Shown: in pieces, positions 42,065 through 49,501 of the stretch
How positions within the stretch are numbered: position 1 is the stretch's first letter
How the letters are laid out: each line of letters opens with the position of its first letter
Notes under the pieces: model-generated
Told to the model about the DNA's origin: nothing
Seen by the model: only the letters and a program-made list of their open reading frames with translations
Databases searched by the model: none
Made by a program: the position numbers and the translations under genes
Origin: an uncultured Oscillospiraceae bacterium
GTDB lineage: Bacteria > Bacillota > Clostridia > Oscillospirales > Oscillospiraceae
DNA: 64,000 nt
Direction: 5' to 3'
NCBI GenBank assembly: GCA_947632175.1
Contig: CANROC010000009.1
Location: 1-64,000, forward strand

Positions 42065-43107
42065 TCCCCTACCGCCTCCTTTGCCTTCTCCAGGAACACC
42101 CGGAGCGCGTTGGCAAGCTTCCCGGCGTCCTCTCCCTTGCCGGCGTTGCGGAGCTTGCCAACGCAGTCCAGCATATTGTTTATGCACGCCTGCCCCTGCT
42201 CGAACCAGAACTTGAAGCTCACCTTCTCCGGGGAATCCGCCAACGCCAGCTTCTTCTGGAGGTCCGCAAGCTGGGCGCCCGCGATCTCCAGCGCCTTTTT
42301 CGCCGCCGACTCCTCCGTCTCCCGGCCCAGCTTCTCCGCCTCTAACTTTTGTTCCGCGGCCTTTTGTGCCTTTTCGGCCTTCTCCCGCTCGGCGAGCGCC
42401 TTGTCCCGCTCCTTTTCCGCCTTGGCGATCTTCGCCTTGAGATCCTTTTCGGCCTTCTCCCGCGCCTCCTGAGCGGCCTTTTGGACGGCCTCCTCGTCAA
42501 CCACGGTCTGAACAGCAACTTCTTTCGGCGCGTTCATCAGTTCTTCCAGCTGCCCGCGCAGCTCCTCCAGCTCCGTCTCCGCCTGGGCCAGCTCGTCATT
42601 CTTCTTTGAAACGGTCTGTTCGCTGTATTGAAGCTTCTGCCTGTACCCCTCGGCGGTGTTTTCCGCTTCCGTCAGCCTCTCGTCCCGCTCCCGGATGGCC
42701 TCCTTTAGCTCCCGGACGGAAAGCTCCTCCGCGCCCACCTCACGGGCGAAGTCCTCCCGCTCCTCCGCCGGCACCTCCAGGAGCGCCAGAGCCTTGGAAT
42801 AGCTCAAATTCCCAAACGTTTGGGAATTTGCCGAGGCCCCGAAAAGGCTCCCCTGGTCCGCGCCGTACTCGCTGTAGAGCCTCATGAAATTGTTGGCGGT
42901 GGACATGGAATACCCCGTCTGCCCCCGCACCCAGTCCCCGAAGGCCCCGTGGGGCAGCAGCTCCTTGGCCTCCGTAAACCGCCGCCCGATCTCCAATATC
43001 CCGCTGAGCACCGACCCCGTCAGCGCCCGTATCTCCGCCGCGATCATCTCTGGGGTCCTTGTCGTCGCCGCGGAACCCGTATTTACTGTGGAAAGATTTT
43101 CGTTCAT
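42061..43107 (-). CDS. DUF3102-like phage protein with long coiled coil
   Basis: A 348-residue protein. The N-terminus (IAAEIRALTGSVLSGILEIG, HGAFGDWVRGQTGYSMSTAN) is a DUF3102-type domain common in phages and mobile elements. Residues about 130-290 are charged coiled coil and the C-terminus has FWFEQGQACINNMLDCVGKL. ATG 43107 has GAGGAG. DUF3102 proteins are thought to bind DNA near plasmid or phage replication genes, but the role is unproven. Confidence 0.65.
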   Translation of the reverse strand: MNENLSTVNTGSAATTRTPEMIAAEIRALTGSVLSGILEIGRRFTEAKELLPHGAFGDWVRGQTGYSMSTANNFMRLYSEYGADQGSLFGASANSQTFGNLSYSKALALLEVPAEEREDFAREVGAEELSVRELKEAIRERDERLTEAENTAEGYRQKLQYSEQTVSKKNDELAQAETELEELRGQLEELMNAPKEVAVQTVVDEEAVQKAAQEAREKAEKDLKAKIAKAEKERDKALAEREKAEKAQKAAEQKLEAEKLGRETEESAAKKALEIAGAQLADLQKKLALADSPEKVSFKFWFEQGQACINNMLDCVGKLRNAGKGEDAGKLANALRVFLEKAKEAVGE

Positions 43108-43120
43108 CAAAATTCTCCTC

Positions 43121-45094
43121 TCACGCCGCCGTCACTCCGGCCGCTAAACCGTTTCTGAAAGACTTCCCAAGCCATTCGCACCACGCTTCTACAAATGCCT
43201 TGACCTCCGGGAAGCTCTCATAGCTTACATTTCTGTTTGTCCTGCACTGGGCGACCGTGCCGTTTTTGTATTCCAGAGTAAAATACGGCTTGTCCGGCTC
43301 CGCGGTGCGCCGTACAAAGAATATAGATGTCTTTCCGTTTGCCATATCCTTCGCATATCTGGCAACACAATGCCTGAGCGCCGCCCCCTCGACCTTTAAT
43401 TCGGTTGGATATTCCGCCGCACGGATCATAAGTCCGCCCATATTCCACGCATATTTTTTCAGCTTTTTCACGCGCTTTACAAAATCGTCCCATTGTTTGG
43501 GATTATTCTCGTATTCCACCATGGCCGACGTACGCTCATGGGCAGACTGGAGGTTTTTCGGGAACAGTACAGCCCGGTCATTAAGGTCAAGCTTGAGCTT
43601 CAGGCATTCGCTTATGTAGTCCTTGAACATAAATTGGTCCCAACGCTTCAAATAGTTCAGGACCTTTGTTAAGGACGCGTGCTGCGCGGCGTCCTTGACG
43701 CACTCCGCGCTTATGCCCCTTTGCAAAATCGTCTGCGCGTTTTTGTCCGACGGCTCCCCGAGCTCGGTTATCATGTCCACGATGTATCCGGCTTTTGTTA
43801 GGGACCACTCTTCAGGCGGTATCAGCTTTAGGTACCGCTTTGGGAATTGGACGGCGCTGCCTATGCTCTTGCGACGCCAGTTGATACTGCCTTTGGCCTC
43901 TTTCGTGTAGCAGTGGCTTCTCAGCTTTCCGTTCACAAGCTCCCTGTATCCCGCCTTCCAGAAAAGCTCAATGGCCGGATACCTCGCCCAGTCCAAAAGA
44001 AAGCGAATGGGATTCAGCGTGCCGGTCGTCCTCGTTTTCTCCTGACTTAGGTATTGCTCCGCTTCGCAATACCGGAGCCCGGTTCCGGCAAAAACGCTTC
44101 TCCAGTCTGAGGGGAGATAAAAATAATATGTGCAGTCTAATATTTCTGTCACGGTGTTTACCTTTTCCCAGTTTCTCAGTCTCTCCCGGTAGCAGGCCAT
44201 ACCCCAGCTGAATTTATGTTCATGCTCCCACTTGGCGACCTTGTTGCCGCGAATGGCCCATCGGGTGATCTCCTGAAGCTGCCCCGGAATATTCTCCCAC
44301 TTCGCCGTATAGTCCCGCCGGAGATGCCAAAGCCTCACGAACACCGTCTTTCCGTCCGTTCCTTTTGAGATTGAGGCGATATTCTCCACGTAATCCGATC
44401 TGAAGCCTGCCCCGTTGGCAAGCGCGGCGGTGACAGCGCTTCCGCAATGCGGGCATTTGACCTGATCACCCTTGCGGAACTTTTGTCCCGGCGCCGCCCT
44501 GACCTCATGCCCGCATATATAGCAGAGCCCCCGGACGCCGCCCTTTTTATACAGGAGCGTTGCGTCCTCCGGGAGTACGGTGCGCCGTATGTAGTCCTCG
44601 ATACCCTCCGGGAGCTCCTCGGGGCATAGGTATTCATCGCCGTCCTCGATCTCGCCGTTCGCTTTTCGCCGAGCCTCCAGCCTTTTTTCCGCGTCCTCTC
44701 TCATCCAGGCGTCCAACGCTGACCAACAATTTTCTGCCTTCTCATCAGCTCCCAGCCACCGGGCTATTGTTTCCTTGCCCTGACTTTTTGCTTGCAAATC
44801 AAGCCAGCCCCATTCCGGCCAGCGCCATTCGGCATGCAGCATTTCCCCGAGAGGCGTCGTCCGTGGACCTGTCCCCTCGGCGTTCAGCAGCACCGCCCAG
44901 CCCCGCTCCTTTGACAGGACATAACGAAACGCGCACCTGCCGCCTTTACAGGTAACAAAGGTTACAATGAGCCATTCCGCGCCGTCTGCCGTGATGTTCT
45001 CCGCCGTCACATAAAACTTGATATTCTCCTGATTTTGAACCTTCTCCGGCTGTTCAGGCCATGCCATCCCCCGGATCTCCTTCGGTATTCTCAT
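43121..45094 (-). CDS. PcfJ-like protein
   Basis: A 657-residue protein of the PcfJ family first seen on conjugative plasmids. It has a zinc-ribbon segment (CYICGHEVR and CPHCGSAV) near residue 200-230, a helical middle and the diagnostic C-terminal part ALRHCVARYAKDMANGKTSI with YFTLEYKNGTVAQCRTNRN. The PcfK-like gene lies directly upstream, as on plasmids. In mobile elements the pair is linked to replication or transfer of DNA, but the activity is unknown. ATG 45094 follows the shared leader GGTGAGCGGG. Confidence 0.8.
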   Translation of the reverse strand: MRIPKEIRGMAWPEQPEKVQNQENIKFYVTAENITADGAEWLIVTFVTCKGGRCAFRYVLSKERGWAVLLNAEGTGPRTTPLGEMLHAEWRWPEWGWLDLQAKSQGKETIARWLGADEKAENCWSALDAWMREDAEKRLEARRKANGEIEDGDEYLCPEELPEGIEDYIRRTVLPEDATLLYKKGGVRGLCYICGHEVRAAPGQKFRKGDQVKCPHCGSAVTAALANGAGFRSDYVENIASISKGTDGKTVFVRLWHLRRDYTAKWENIPGQLQEITRWAIRGNKVAKWEHEHKFSWGMACYRERLRNWEKVNTVTEILDCTYYFYLPSDWRSVFAGTGLRYCEAEQYLSQEKTRTTGTLNPIRFLLDWARYPAIELFWKAGYRELVNGKLRSHCYTKEAKGSINWRRKSIGSAVQFPKRYLKLIPPEEWSLTKAGYIVDMITELGEPSDKNAQTILQRGISAECVKDAAQHASLTKVLNYLKRWDQFMFKDYISECLKLKLDLNDRAVLFPKNLQSAHERTSAMVEYENNPKQWDDFVKRVKKLKKYAWNMGGLMIRAAEYPTELKVEGAALRHCVARYAKDMANGKTSIFFVRRTAEPDKPYFTLEYKNGTVAQCRTNRNVSYESFPEVKAFVEAWCEWLGKSFRNGLAAGVTAA

Positions 45095-45099
45095 CCCGC

Positions 45100-45465
45100 T
45101 CACCACAAGTCGTCCAGGTCCAGGGCCATTCTCGCCGGTCCCTGCCCCGCCGGCGCGGCCTTGACCGCCGGCACCGTCATCCCCACGGCCCTCCACTGGG
45201 CCGTTTCATCCGTGGTAAAGCCGAAATACCGGTCCACCTCTCCGAAGACCTCGTTGGGCGTGAGCACCGCCGTATTCCCCTGCTTCCTTTTCTTCGCCAG
45301 CGCATAGACGGCCTCCATGGCCCCCTTCAGCGTCTTCTTGTCCGTGACCTTCTTCTCTTCCTCAGGCGCGGCGCACCTGTCTATGACGTACTGCCCCACG
45401 ATCTCCGTATACCTGTCGTCGGGGTTTTTCTGCATCTCGGAATTGATTCGTTCCACCGCTGTCAT
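45100..45465 (-). CDS. PcfK-like protein
   Basis: A 121-residue acidic helical protein (VERINSEMQKNPDDRYTEIV, TPNEVFGEVDRYFGFTTDE) of the PcfK family, which usually precedes PcfJ. The C-terminal part is Ala/Pro-rich and ends ALDLDDLW, an acidic tail like those used for protein contacts with SSB-type partners. An AAAGGATGGA site precedes the ATG. Confidence 0.7.
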   Translation of the reverse strand: MTAVERINSEMQKNPDDRYTEIVGQYVIDRCAAPEEEKKVTDKKTLKGAMEAVYALAKKRKQGNTAVLTPNEVFGEVDRYFGFTTDETAQWRAVGMTVPAVKAAPAGQGPARMALDLDDLW

Positions 45466-45490
45466 TTTTCATCCATCCTTTCAAAATCTC

Positions 45491-45519
45491 TTGATTTTCC
45501 CGGATGATCGCGGTATAAT
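45491..45519 (+). promoter_or_regulatory. Promoter of a candidate small RNA
   Basis: TTGATT (45491-45496) and perfect TATAAT (45514-45519) with a 17-base spacer on the plus strand, opposite to all neighbouring genes. Confidence 0.55.
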
Positions 45520-45525
45520 GGCCTT

Positions 45526-45592
45526 GTCTCTTCCCCCAACCGCATCATCCCCCAGCCGCCGCGGCCCCCAAGCCGCGGCGGCTCTTTGTTTT
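45526..45592 (+). ncRNA. Candidate prophage small RNA of about 67 nt
   Basis: Transcription from 45491-45519 would meet a perfect 11-base stem (45555-45565 with 45572-45582, GCCGCCGCGGC) followed by TCTTTGTTTTAT, an intrinsic terminator. The 5' part is C-rich and unstructured (CTTCCCCCAACCGCATCATC), as in RNAs that pair with G-rich ribosome sites. No reading frame fits. The 3' end abuts the stop codon of the gene at 45594. Confidence 0.5.
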
Positions 45593-45593
45593 A

Positions 45594-46280
45594 TCATCCT
45601 TCCACCCATACCCGCTCCGGTAATGTCTCAATGAGCCGGTCCAGCTCCCTGGTGGCGTCCTCCCACGAAGCAAATCCCACAGCTTCCGCCCGGTCGTAGA
45701 CCTCATCAATAGCTTTCAGCGTCCGGAGAACGGATGTATTCCCGTCCCTGAGAACGTCCATGGTTGCCTTGAGGTAGTCGTACTTCTCCCGCAGGTCCAA
45801 AAACGCCAGCAGTGTCCCAACGCTTTGCCCGATGGCCGCCAGCATCTCTGGCTTTGTCCGGCGCAAGAGCCGCTTTCCGGCCTCCGTAACGGCCAAATCC
45901 CGCTCATAACCGCACAGCCCGAAATAGTCCTCCTCGTATTCATCGAAGCCTACCAGTTTGTACCTGTTGCCAATGAGCGCCACGGTGCAGTCGTCGAAGT
46001 CCTCCTGGCTTTCAAACTCGTACATAGCCTCTCCGAGCGCATCGGCTTTCCCGGAAAGGTCCGAGAACATCATCCGGAACTCGTATTCCTCTTCCTCGTC
46101 CCCCAAAAGAGCGTTCAGAAGTGACTCGCCGTCCCGGTCAATGAAGTACCGGACGTCCGAGCAGGCCTCGGAGATCTGCTCCAGCTCCCCCATAATGGAG
46201 TCCCAGCTCAAGCTCTCCAGCGCCGGCCTCTTATACCGCAGCGCCCTACTCCGTTCTCCTATGGTCATTTGTCCGGTCAT
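45594..46280 (-). CDS. Hypothetical early phage protein (228 aa)
   Basis: An acidic helical protein (SWDSIMGELEQISEACSDVR, EEYEFRMMFSDLSGKADALG, EAGKRLLRRTKPEMLAAIGQ). I do not recognise the family. The start at 46280 lies one base after the previous stop and has only a weak ribosome site, so translation may be coupled to the upstream gene. An ATG four codons later is also possible. Confidence 0.55.
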   Translation of the reverse strand: MTGQMTIGERSRALRYKRPALESLSWDSIMGELEQISEACSDVRYFIDRDGESLLNALLGDEEEEYEFRMMFSDLSGKADALGEAMYEFESQEDFDDCTVALIGNRYKLVGFDEYEEDYFGLCGYERDLAVTEAGKRLLRRTKPEMLAAIGQSVGTLLAFLDLREKYDYLKATMDVLRDGNTSVLRTLKAIDEVYDRAEAVGFASWEDATRELDRLIETLPERVWVEG

Positions 46281-46281
46281 T

Positions 46282-46998
46282 TTATATCATCACCACGACA
46301 TTCCCGGCATCGATCTCCGTCACGAGCTCCCGGGCGAAGTAGTCCGCGATGTTCCTCTTCGCCGCCAGCCGCCAGAAGCCCCCGTCCGCCTCGAAAAGGC
46401 CCACCTGGCCGTCGTCGCTCAGGCGCAGGAGGAACTCGCTGGCCGGCTGCTCCACCTCCGTAAAGGTCCTGTACGGCGCGAGGGCCACCCTGGGTTTGAC
46501 CTGGACGTTCTTCTTGAGGCTCACCCCCTGCGTGGCGGTGACGATCTGCGATACCCCGTTATCCTCCGTCTGGACCCCGTCGTCCTTCCGGATGGACCCC
46601 AGCAGGTCCAGAAGGTACTCCAGATCCCCCGTCTCCACAAAGCCGCTCCGCAGCTTGATAATGGCCGTCTCGTGGTCCATCCACCCCGGATTGAACATGG
46701 GCGCGTCGCAGGCGACCCGGTAGAGGTTGTCCCGCTCGAACCTGTCGTCCCACTCCGAGAACACCTCCACCACGCGCGGGCTCTCCACCCGGACGTACAC
46801 CGGCAGGCTCCTGATCCTTTGGATCTCCCGCTGGATGAGCGCCACGCAGCTGTCCAGGCCGTTGACCGTCAGCATCTCCGGCCTGTCCACCGGCGGCGCG
46901 ATCTCCACCAGCGGCTTGTCCGAATAGGTGCGTCCCCCGATCTCATATGTCTTGTTCTCCGCCTTTGTCAGTAAAAACTCCGCAAATTCTTTCAGCAT
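46282..46998 (-). CDS. Conserved early phage protein, possibly DUF2303-like
   Basis: A 238-residue alpha/beta protein with RTFTEVEQPASEFLLRL and GLFEADGGFWRLAAKRNIAD in its C-terminal half and DNGVSQIVTATQGVSLK in the middle. This resembles the DUF2303-type proteins found next to replication genes of tailed phages, but the match is by general pattern. AGGAAAGG precedes the ATG. Likely in one operon with the genes at 47011 and 45594. Confidence 0.5.
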   Translation of the reverse strand: MLKEFAEFLLTKAENKTYEIGGRTYSDKPLVEIAPPVDRPEMLTVNGLDSCVALIQREIQRIRSLPVYVRVESPRVVEVFSEWDDRFERDNLYRVACDAPMFNPGWMDHETAIIKLRSGFVETGDLEYLLDLLGSIRKDDGVQTEDNGVSQIVTATQGVSLKKNVQVKPRVALAPYRTFTEVEQPASEFLLRLSDDGQVGLFEADGGFWRLAAKRNIADYFARELVTEIDAGNVVVMI

Positions 46999-47010
46999 AT
47001 CCTTTCCTCC

Positions 47011-47385
47011 TTACCCTGCATTGGGCAGTTTTAAGATCTTCGGTCTTTCCTGCTCGGCGCCGCTCAAGCCGATCTGTCCCGGCACCTGAGGCGTCGCCTC
47101 ATAAATGGCCATCTCCCCGGAAATGGGCCTTCCGGCGATGAAGAGGCTGGTGGTCACGGCGTCCGTGGGGACCAGCGCACTCTTGGCCGTGGTCTTCACG
47201 GTGATGCTCTTCCGGTCCGCGCTGGGCGTCATCTCCAGTGTGACCGTGATCTTCCTCTTGGCCTCCGCCTTGGCGTTGGGGTCCAGAATATTCTCGATCA
47301 CCCGCGCCATCTCCACGTTCACCCTCTCCAGGATCGCCCCGCCGGACATCTCCATCACGCTCTTCGCTTCAAATTCCTCCGTCAT
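47011..47385 (-). CDS. Conserved early phage protein (124 aa)
   Basis: Starts MTEEFEAKSVMEMSGGAILE (AAGGAGG upstream) and continues with a beta-rich part (KRKITVTLEMTPSADRKSIT). This small protein is a familiar neighbour of the DUF2303-like gene in Firmicutes prophages. Its activity is unknown; a role in replication is inferred from position. Confidence 0.6.
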   Translation of the reverse strand: MTEEFEAKSVMEMSGGAILERVNVEMARVIENILDPNAKAEAKRKITVTLEMTPSADRKSITVKTTAKSALVPTDAVTTSLFIAGRPISGEMAIYEATPQVPGQIGLSGAEQERPKILKLPNAG

Positions 47386-47433
47386 CCTTTTCACCTCCTT
47401 TCGTCGTCCTCGCGGAACCTGCTTAGCCCCGCC

Positions 47434-47694
47434 TCACGCATCAAACGGCTCCACATAGATCCAGTAGAGCTTATTCCGCTCTTTCAGCTTCGCCGGGTCC
47501 AAGTCGCTCCCGGTACCTTCGGCAAACCAGAGCTTGTCCGAATGCGGCTGATCAAGCCTCTCCAGCTTCCCCACCCGGTGCTCTACCCTTGCAAACGGGC
47601 CCCCGCTCTTCGGCTCGATCCGCATCACAAAGAGCCGCCCTTCCTCCGGCCGCGTCTCGATCTTCCTGAGGTCCAGTTTCTTCCACTGTTTCAA
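47434..47694 (-). CDS. Hypothetical early phage protein (86 aa)
   Basis: A small protein starting MKQWKKLDLRKIETRPEEGR, rich in charged residues and ending LYWIYVEPFDA. The ATG overlaps the previous stop as ATGA. Not recognised. Confidence 0.55.
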   Translation of the reverse strand: MKQWKKLDLRKIETRPEEGRLFVMRIEPKSGGPFARVEHRVGKLERLDQPHSDKLWFAEGTGSDLDPAKLKERNKLYWIYVEPFDA

Positions 47695-48119
47695 AGCTTT
47701 TCACCTCCTTTAGCCTCCCCCTCGGGGCTGCGCCCGCAGGCGCGTTTCGGAGGCCAACCGCCCCGAAGGGGCGGCTCTTGGGCCGGAGATGAGGTGGCGC
47801 GAAGCGCCGGAAGGGTCCTCCGCGCCCTCATCTCCAGCACCCTCGCCCTCGTCCTCACGCGCATCCACTCCCGAGCGGCCCCGGCGATATCCCGCGCCAG
47901 GGACTCCAGGAGCGCCCAAAGCACCACAAGGCTCACGAAGATAACCCCGGCGTCAAACCGGCTGAGCCCCCCGGCGGCCCTCCTGCAGAGCGCCGCGCTG
48001 ACGGCCCACGCCGCCGCGCCCACCGCCGCCCACTTCAGCACCCCCAGCGCCCTCCGCCGGACAGCCCGCGCCCTCGCCCGTTCCATCCTGGACACCTTGT
48101 CCATCCTCCGTTTTCTCAT
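47691..48119 (-). CDS. Small membrane protein with repeat-encoded C-terminus
   Basis: A 142-residue protein: a very basic start (MRKRRMDKVSRMERARARAV), two hydrophobic segments (about 28-50 and 56-75) and a cytoplasmic Arg-rich tail. From about residue 103 onward (LPALRATSSPAQEPPLRGGW and beyond) the sequence is encoded by the REP-like cluster at 47703-47818, so the native protein probably ended near residue 102. Function unknown. Confidence 0.5.
   Translation of the reverse strand: MRKRRMDKVSRMERARARAVRRRALGVLKWAAVGAAAWAVSAALCRRAAGGLSRFDAGVIFVSLVVLWALLESLARDIAGAAREWMRVRTRARVLEMRARRTLPALRATSSPAQEPPLRGGWPPKRACGRSPEGEAKGGEKL
47703..47818. repeat. REP-like cluster overlapping a gene end
   Basis: CCTCCCCCTCGGGG, CCGCCCCGAAGGGGCGG and GGCGCGAAGCGCCGGAAGGG units in tandem. 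They lie inside the 3' end of the membrane-protein gene. Confidence 0.75.
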
Positions 48120-48153
48120 CTAATCCCATCCTTTCTGATAAATTGCCTCCCCT

Positions 48154-48540
48154 TTAGGGGAGGTGCCGCGAAGCGGCAGAAGGGTTGTCCCCGTCCCCTG
48201 GGGCCCCGCCGGAGCCCAGCGCAGCGGGTTCGGTGGGGAGAGGAGGAGCCGAGCCTGCGCCTGAGCCGTCGCGCTTGCGCGGCGGCGAGGTAAAGCGGCT
48301 CGTGCTCCGACGAGGGCACCACGCCGGAGCCCCGATCTCCATCTTCCACGGATCCGCCCCCTCCGGGATGGGCCTGTCCACCGCAAACCCCACGGTCGAC
48401 CCCGCCGGTTCCCCGCTCACCGGGTCCGTAAGCCTCCCCTCCGGGTTAAAGCACCGGTAGATGACCCTCCCCCGCACCGCCGCCTCCCGCCTGACGTGCG
48501 CGCACTCGATACACCTCAACCCGCTCACGTCCTTCCTCAC
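48154..48540 (-). CDS. Cys-rich phage protein with repeat-encoded C-terminus
   Basis: A 128-residue protein starting at GTG 48540, which overlaps the upstream stop (GTGA). The N-terminal half has LRCIECAHVRREA, VIYRCFNPEG and GAPAWCP, a likely small zinc site. The second half (PRRSTSRFTSPPRKRDGSGA and on to SAASRHLP) comes from the dispersed repeat copy B and a REP-like unit. The functional part is probably the first 76 residues. Confidence 0.5.
   Translation of the reverse strand: MRKDVSGLRCIECAHVRREAAVRGRVIYRCFNPEGRLTDPVSGEPAGSTVGFAVDRPIPEGADPWKMEIGAPAWCPRRSTSRFTSPPRKRDGSGAGSAPPLPTEPAALGSGGAPGDGDNPSAASRHLP
48200..48290 (+). repeat. Dispersed repeat of about 90 bp, copy B
   Basis: Same blocks as copy A (39323-39413): GAGCCCAGCGCAGCGGGT and GTGGGGAGAGGAGGAGC in the same order and spacing, here on the plus strand. 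A further REP-like unit lies at 48146-48190 beside it. Confidence 0.65.
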
Positions 48541-48770
48541 ACAGGCACCCTGGCCCGCTCCAGCTTCTCCGCGATATCCGTCGCCTGATACTTCGGCCGT
48601 CCGTTGATGATCACCTTGGGCACATCCAGGAGCCACTTCTTGGCGGTGTTCAGGCTCCCCGCCCCCAACACCTCCTGCACCTCCGTCGGCGACAGATACC
48701 ACCCGTACTCGTCCCTCAACGCCCGCCCCAGCTCCCGCTGGTGCTCCGGCATCCTATGAATCTTCGGCAT
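48537..48770 (-). CDS. Small HTH DNA-binding protein, excisionase-like
   Basis: A 77-residue protein. YLSPTEVQEVLGAGSLNTAK followed by KWLLDVPKVIINGRPKYQAT resembles a winged-helix/MerR-type HTH with a wing, as in excisionases and small phage regulators. ATG 48770 follows the leader GGTGAGCGGG. It could act in excision, since no other xis candidate is seen. Confidence 0.5.
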   Translation of the reverse strand: MPKIHRMPEHQRELGRALRDEYGWYLSPTEVQEVLGAGSLNTAKKWLLDVPKVIINGRPKYQATDIAEKLERARVPV

Positions 48771-48797
48771 CCCGCTCACCACCTTTTAAACTTTTTG

Positions 48798-48826
48798 TTG
48801 TTCATCTGCACATTTTGTGGTATAAT
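48798..48826 (+). promoter_or_regulatory. Promoter of the 46-aa basic protein gene
   Basis: TTGTTC (48798-48803) and perfect TATAAT (48821-48826), 17 bases apart, 65 bases before the ATG at 48891. Confidence 0.55.
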
Positions 48827-48890
48827 TTACGTGTCCCGTTCTTCGCCCCTCCCCGTCCTCCCCCGGTTTCTCAGGAGAGGAGGTGAGAAT

Positions 48891-49031
48891 ATGGCAAAGA
48901 AGAACAGTGTCCGTACATCCTCCGGCGTGGCCTCCACCGCGTCGAAGGTCCTGCGCGACGGCCGATACAGCAAGGCAGCTAAAGCCACCGCGGCTTCCGC
49001 GCTGGTCAATCGGAAGTCCAAGTCAAAATAA
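48891..49031 (+). CDS. Small basic protein (46 aa), divergent from early operon
   Basis: MAKKNSVRTSSGVASTASKV followed by LRDGRYSKAAKATAASALV and a Lys/Ser tail. The GAGAGGAGGTGAG site is excellent, a promoter lies upstream and a hairpin terminator follows, so it forms its own unit. I have a general impression that similar short Ala/Lys/Ser proteins occur in many bacteria, but no function is known to me. Confidence 0.7.
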   Translation: MAKKNSVRTSSGVASTASKVLRDGRYSKAAKATAASALVNRKSKSK

Positions 49032-49044
49032 TTTGTACGGGCAG

Positions 49045-49083
49045 CCGGTGAACGTGCTCCAACACGTTCACCGGTTTCTATTT
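49045..49083 (+). terminator. Intrinsic terminator after the 46-aa protein gene
   Basis: CCGGTGAACGTG, loop CTCCAA, CACGTTCACCGG, then TTTCTATTT. A perfect 12-base stem that abuts the stop codon of the leftward XRE gene. Confidence 0.85.
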
Positions 49084-49281
49084 CTCCCGCTCAAACGCGA
49101 TCTGTTCAAACGGTATGCCCGTGATCCTGCTGAACGCCCGCGCCTGCCCGACCGTCAGAAGCTCTGGGTTTTTCTCCAGCTTCATGTAGCGGTCCCTGGA
49201 AATTCCCATCTCAGCCGCCGTCTTTTCCTGCGTCATCCCCGCAAGCAGCCTCGCCTGCTTCACCGTGTAGATCCGCTCCAT
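49078..49281 (-). CDS. XRE-family HTH protein (67 aa)
   Basis: A small Cro/CI-type DNA-binding protein: YTVKQARLLAGMTQEKTAAE followed by MGISRDRYMKLEKNPELLTV. It is one of three XRE proteins around the switch. ATG 49281 follows AAAGGGGTGAGTGGGG. It overlaps the end of the gene upstream by 71 bases. Confidence 0.75.
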   Translation of the reverse strand: MERIYTVKQARLLAGMTQEKTAAEMGISRDRYMKLEKNPELLTVGQARAFSRITGIPFEQIAFEREK

Positions 49282-49486
49282 CCCCACTCACCCCTTTCCG
49301 CTTTCTCTCCTTCTCCCCATATGCGCAAATCATCCCATCGCCGTCATTACCAAGCAAAAACTGTTCGACCTCGAAATCTCCGAGCGGTCCGCCCCCCCAC
49401 AAATGAATATGCAGTACCAGCACCCCGCTCTTAAGCCACTCATGGTTGACAACATTTATGGAATCCAGCAGCTCCCCAAGCTTCAT
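49211..49486 (-). CDS. Small early protein, paralogue of the next gene, C-terminally extended
   Basis: A 91-residue product starting MKLGELLDSINVVNHEWLKS. Residues 1-60 resemble the 69-residue protein at 49502-49711 (both start M-[KE]-LGELL and end in a GEKER or AKERS segment). The last 30 residues read out of frame through the XRE gene. Removing one G from the GGGG run near 49295 would place a stop right after KRKG, so a frameshift has probably lengthened it. Confidence 0.5.
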   Translation of the reverse strand: MKLGELLDSINVVNHEWLKSGVLVLHIHLWGGGPLGDFEVEQFLLGNDGDGMICAYGEKERKRKGVSGDGADLHGEAGEAACGDDAGKDGG

Positions 49487-49501
49487 CCCGCTCACCCCCC
49501 T

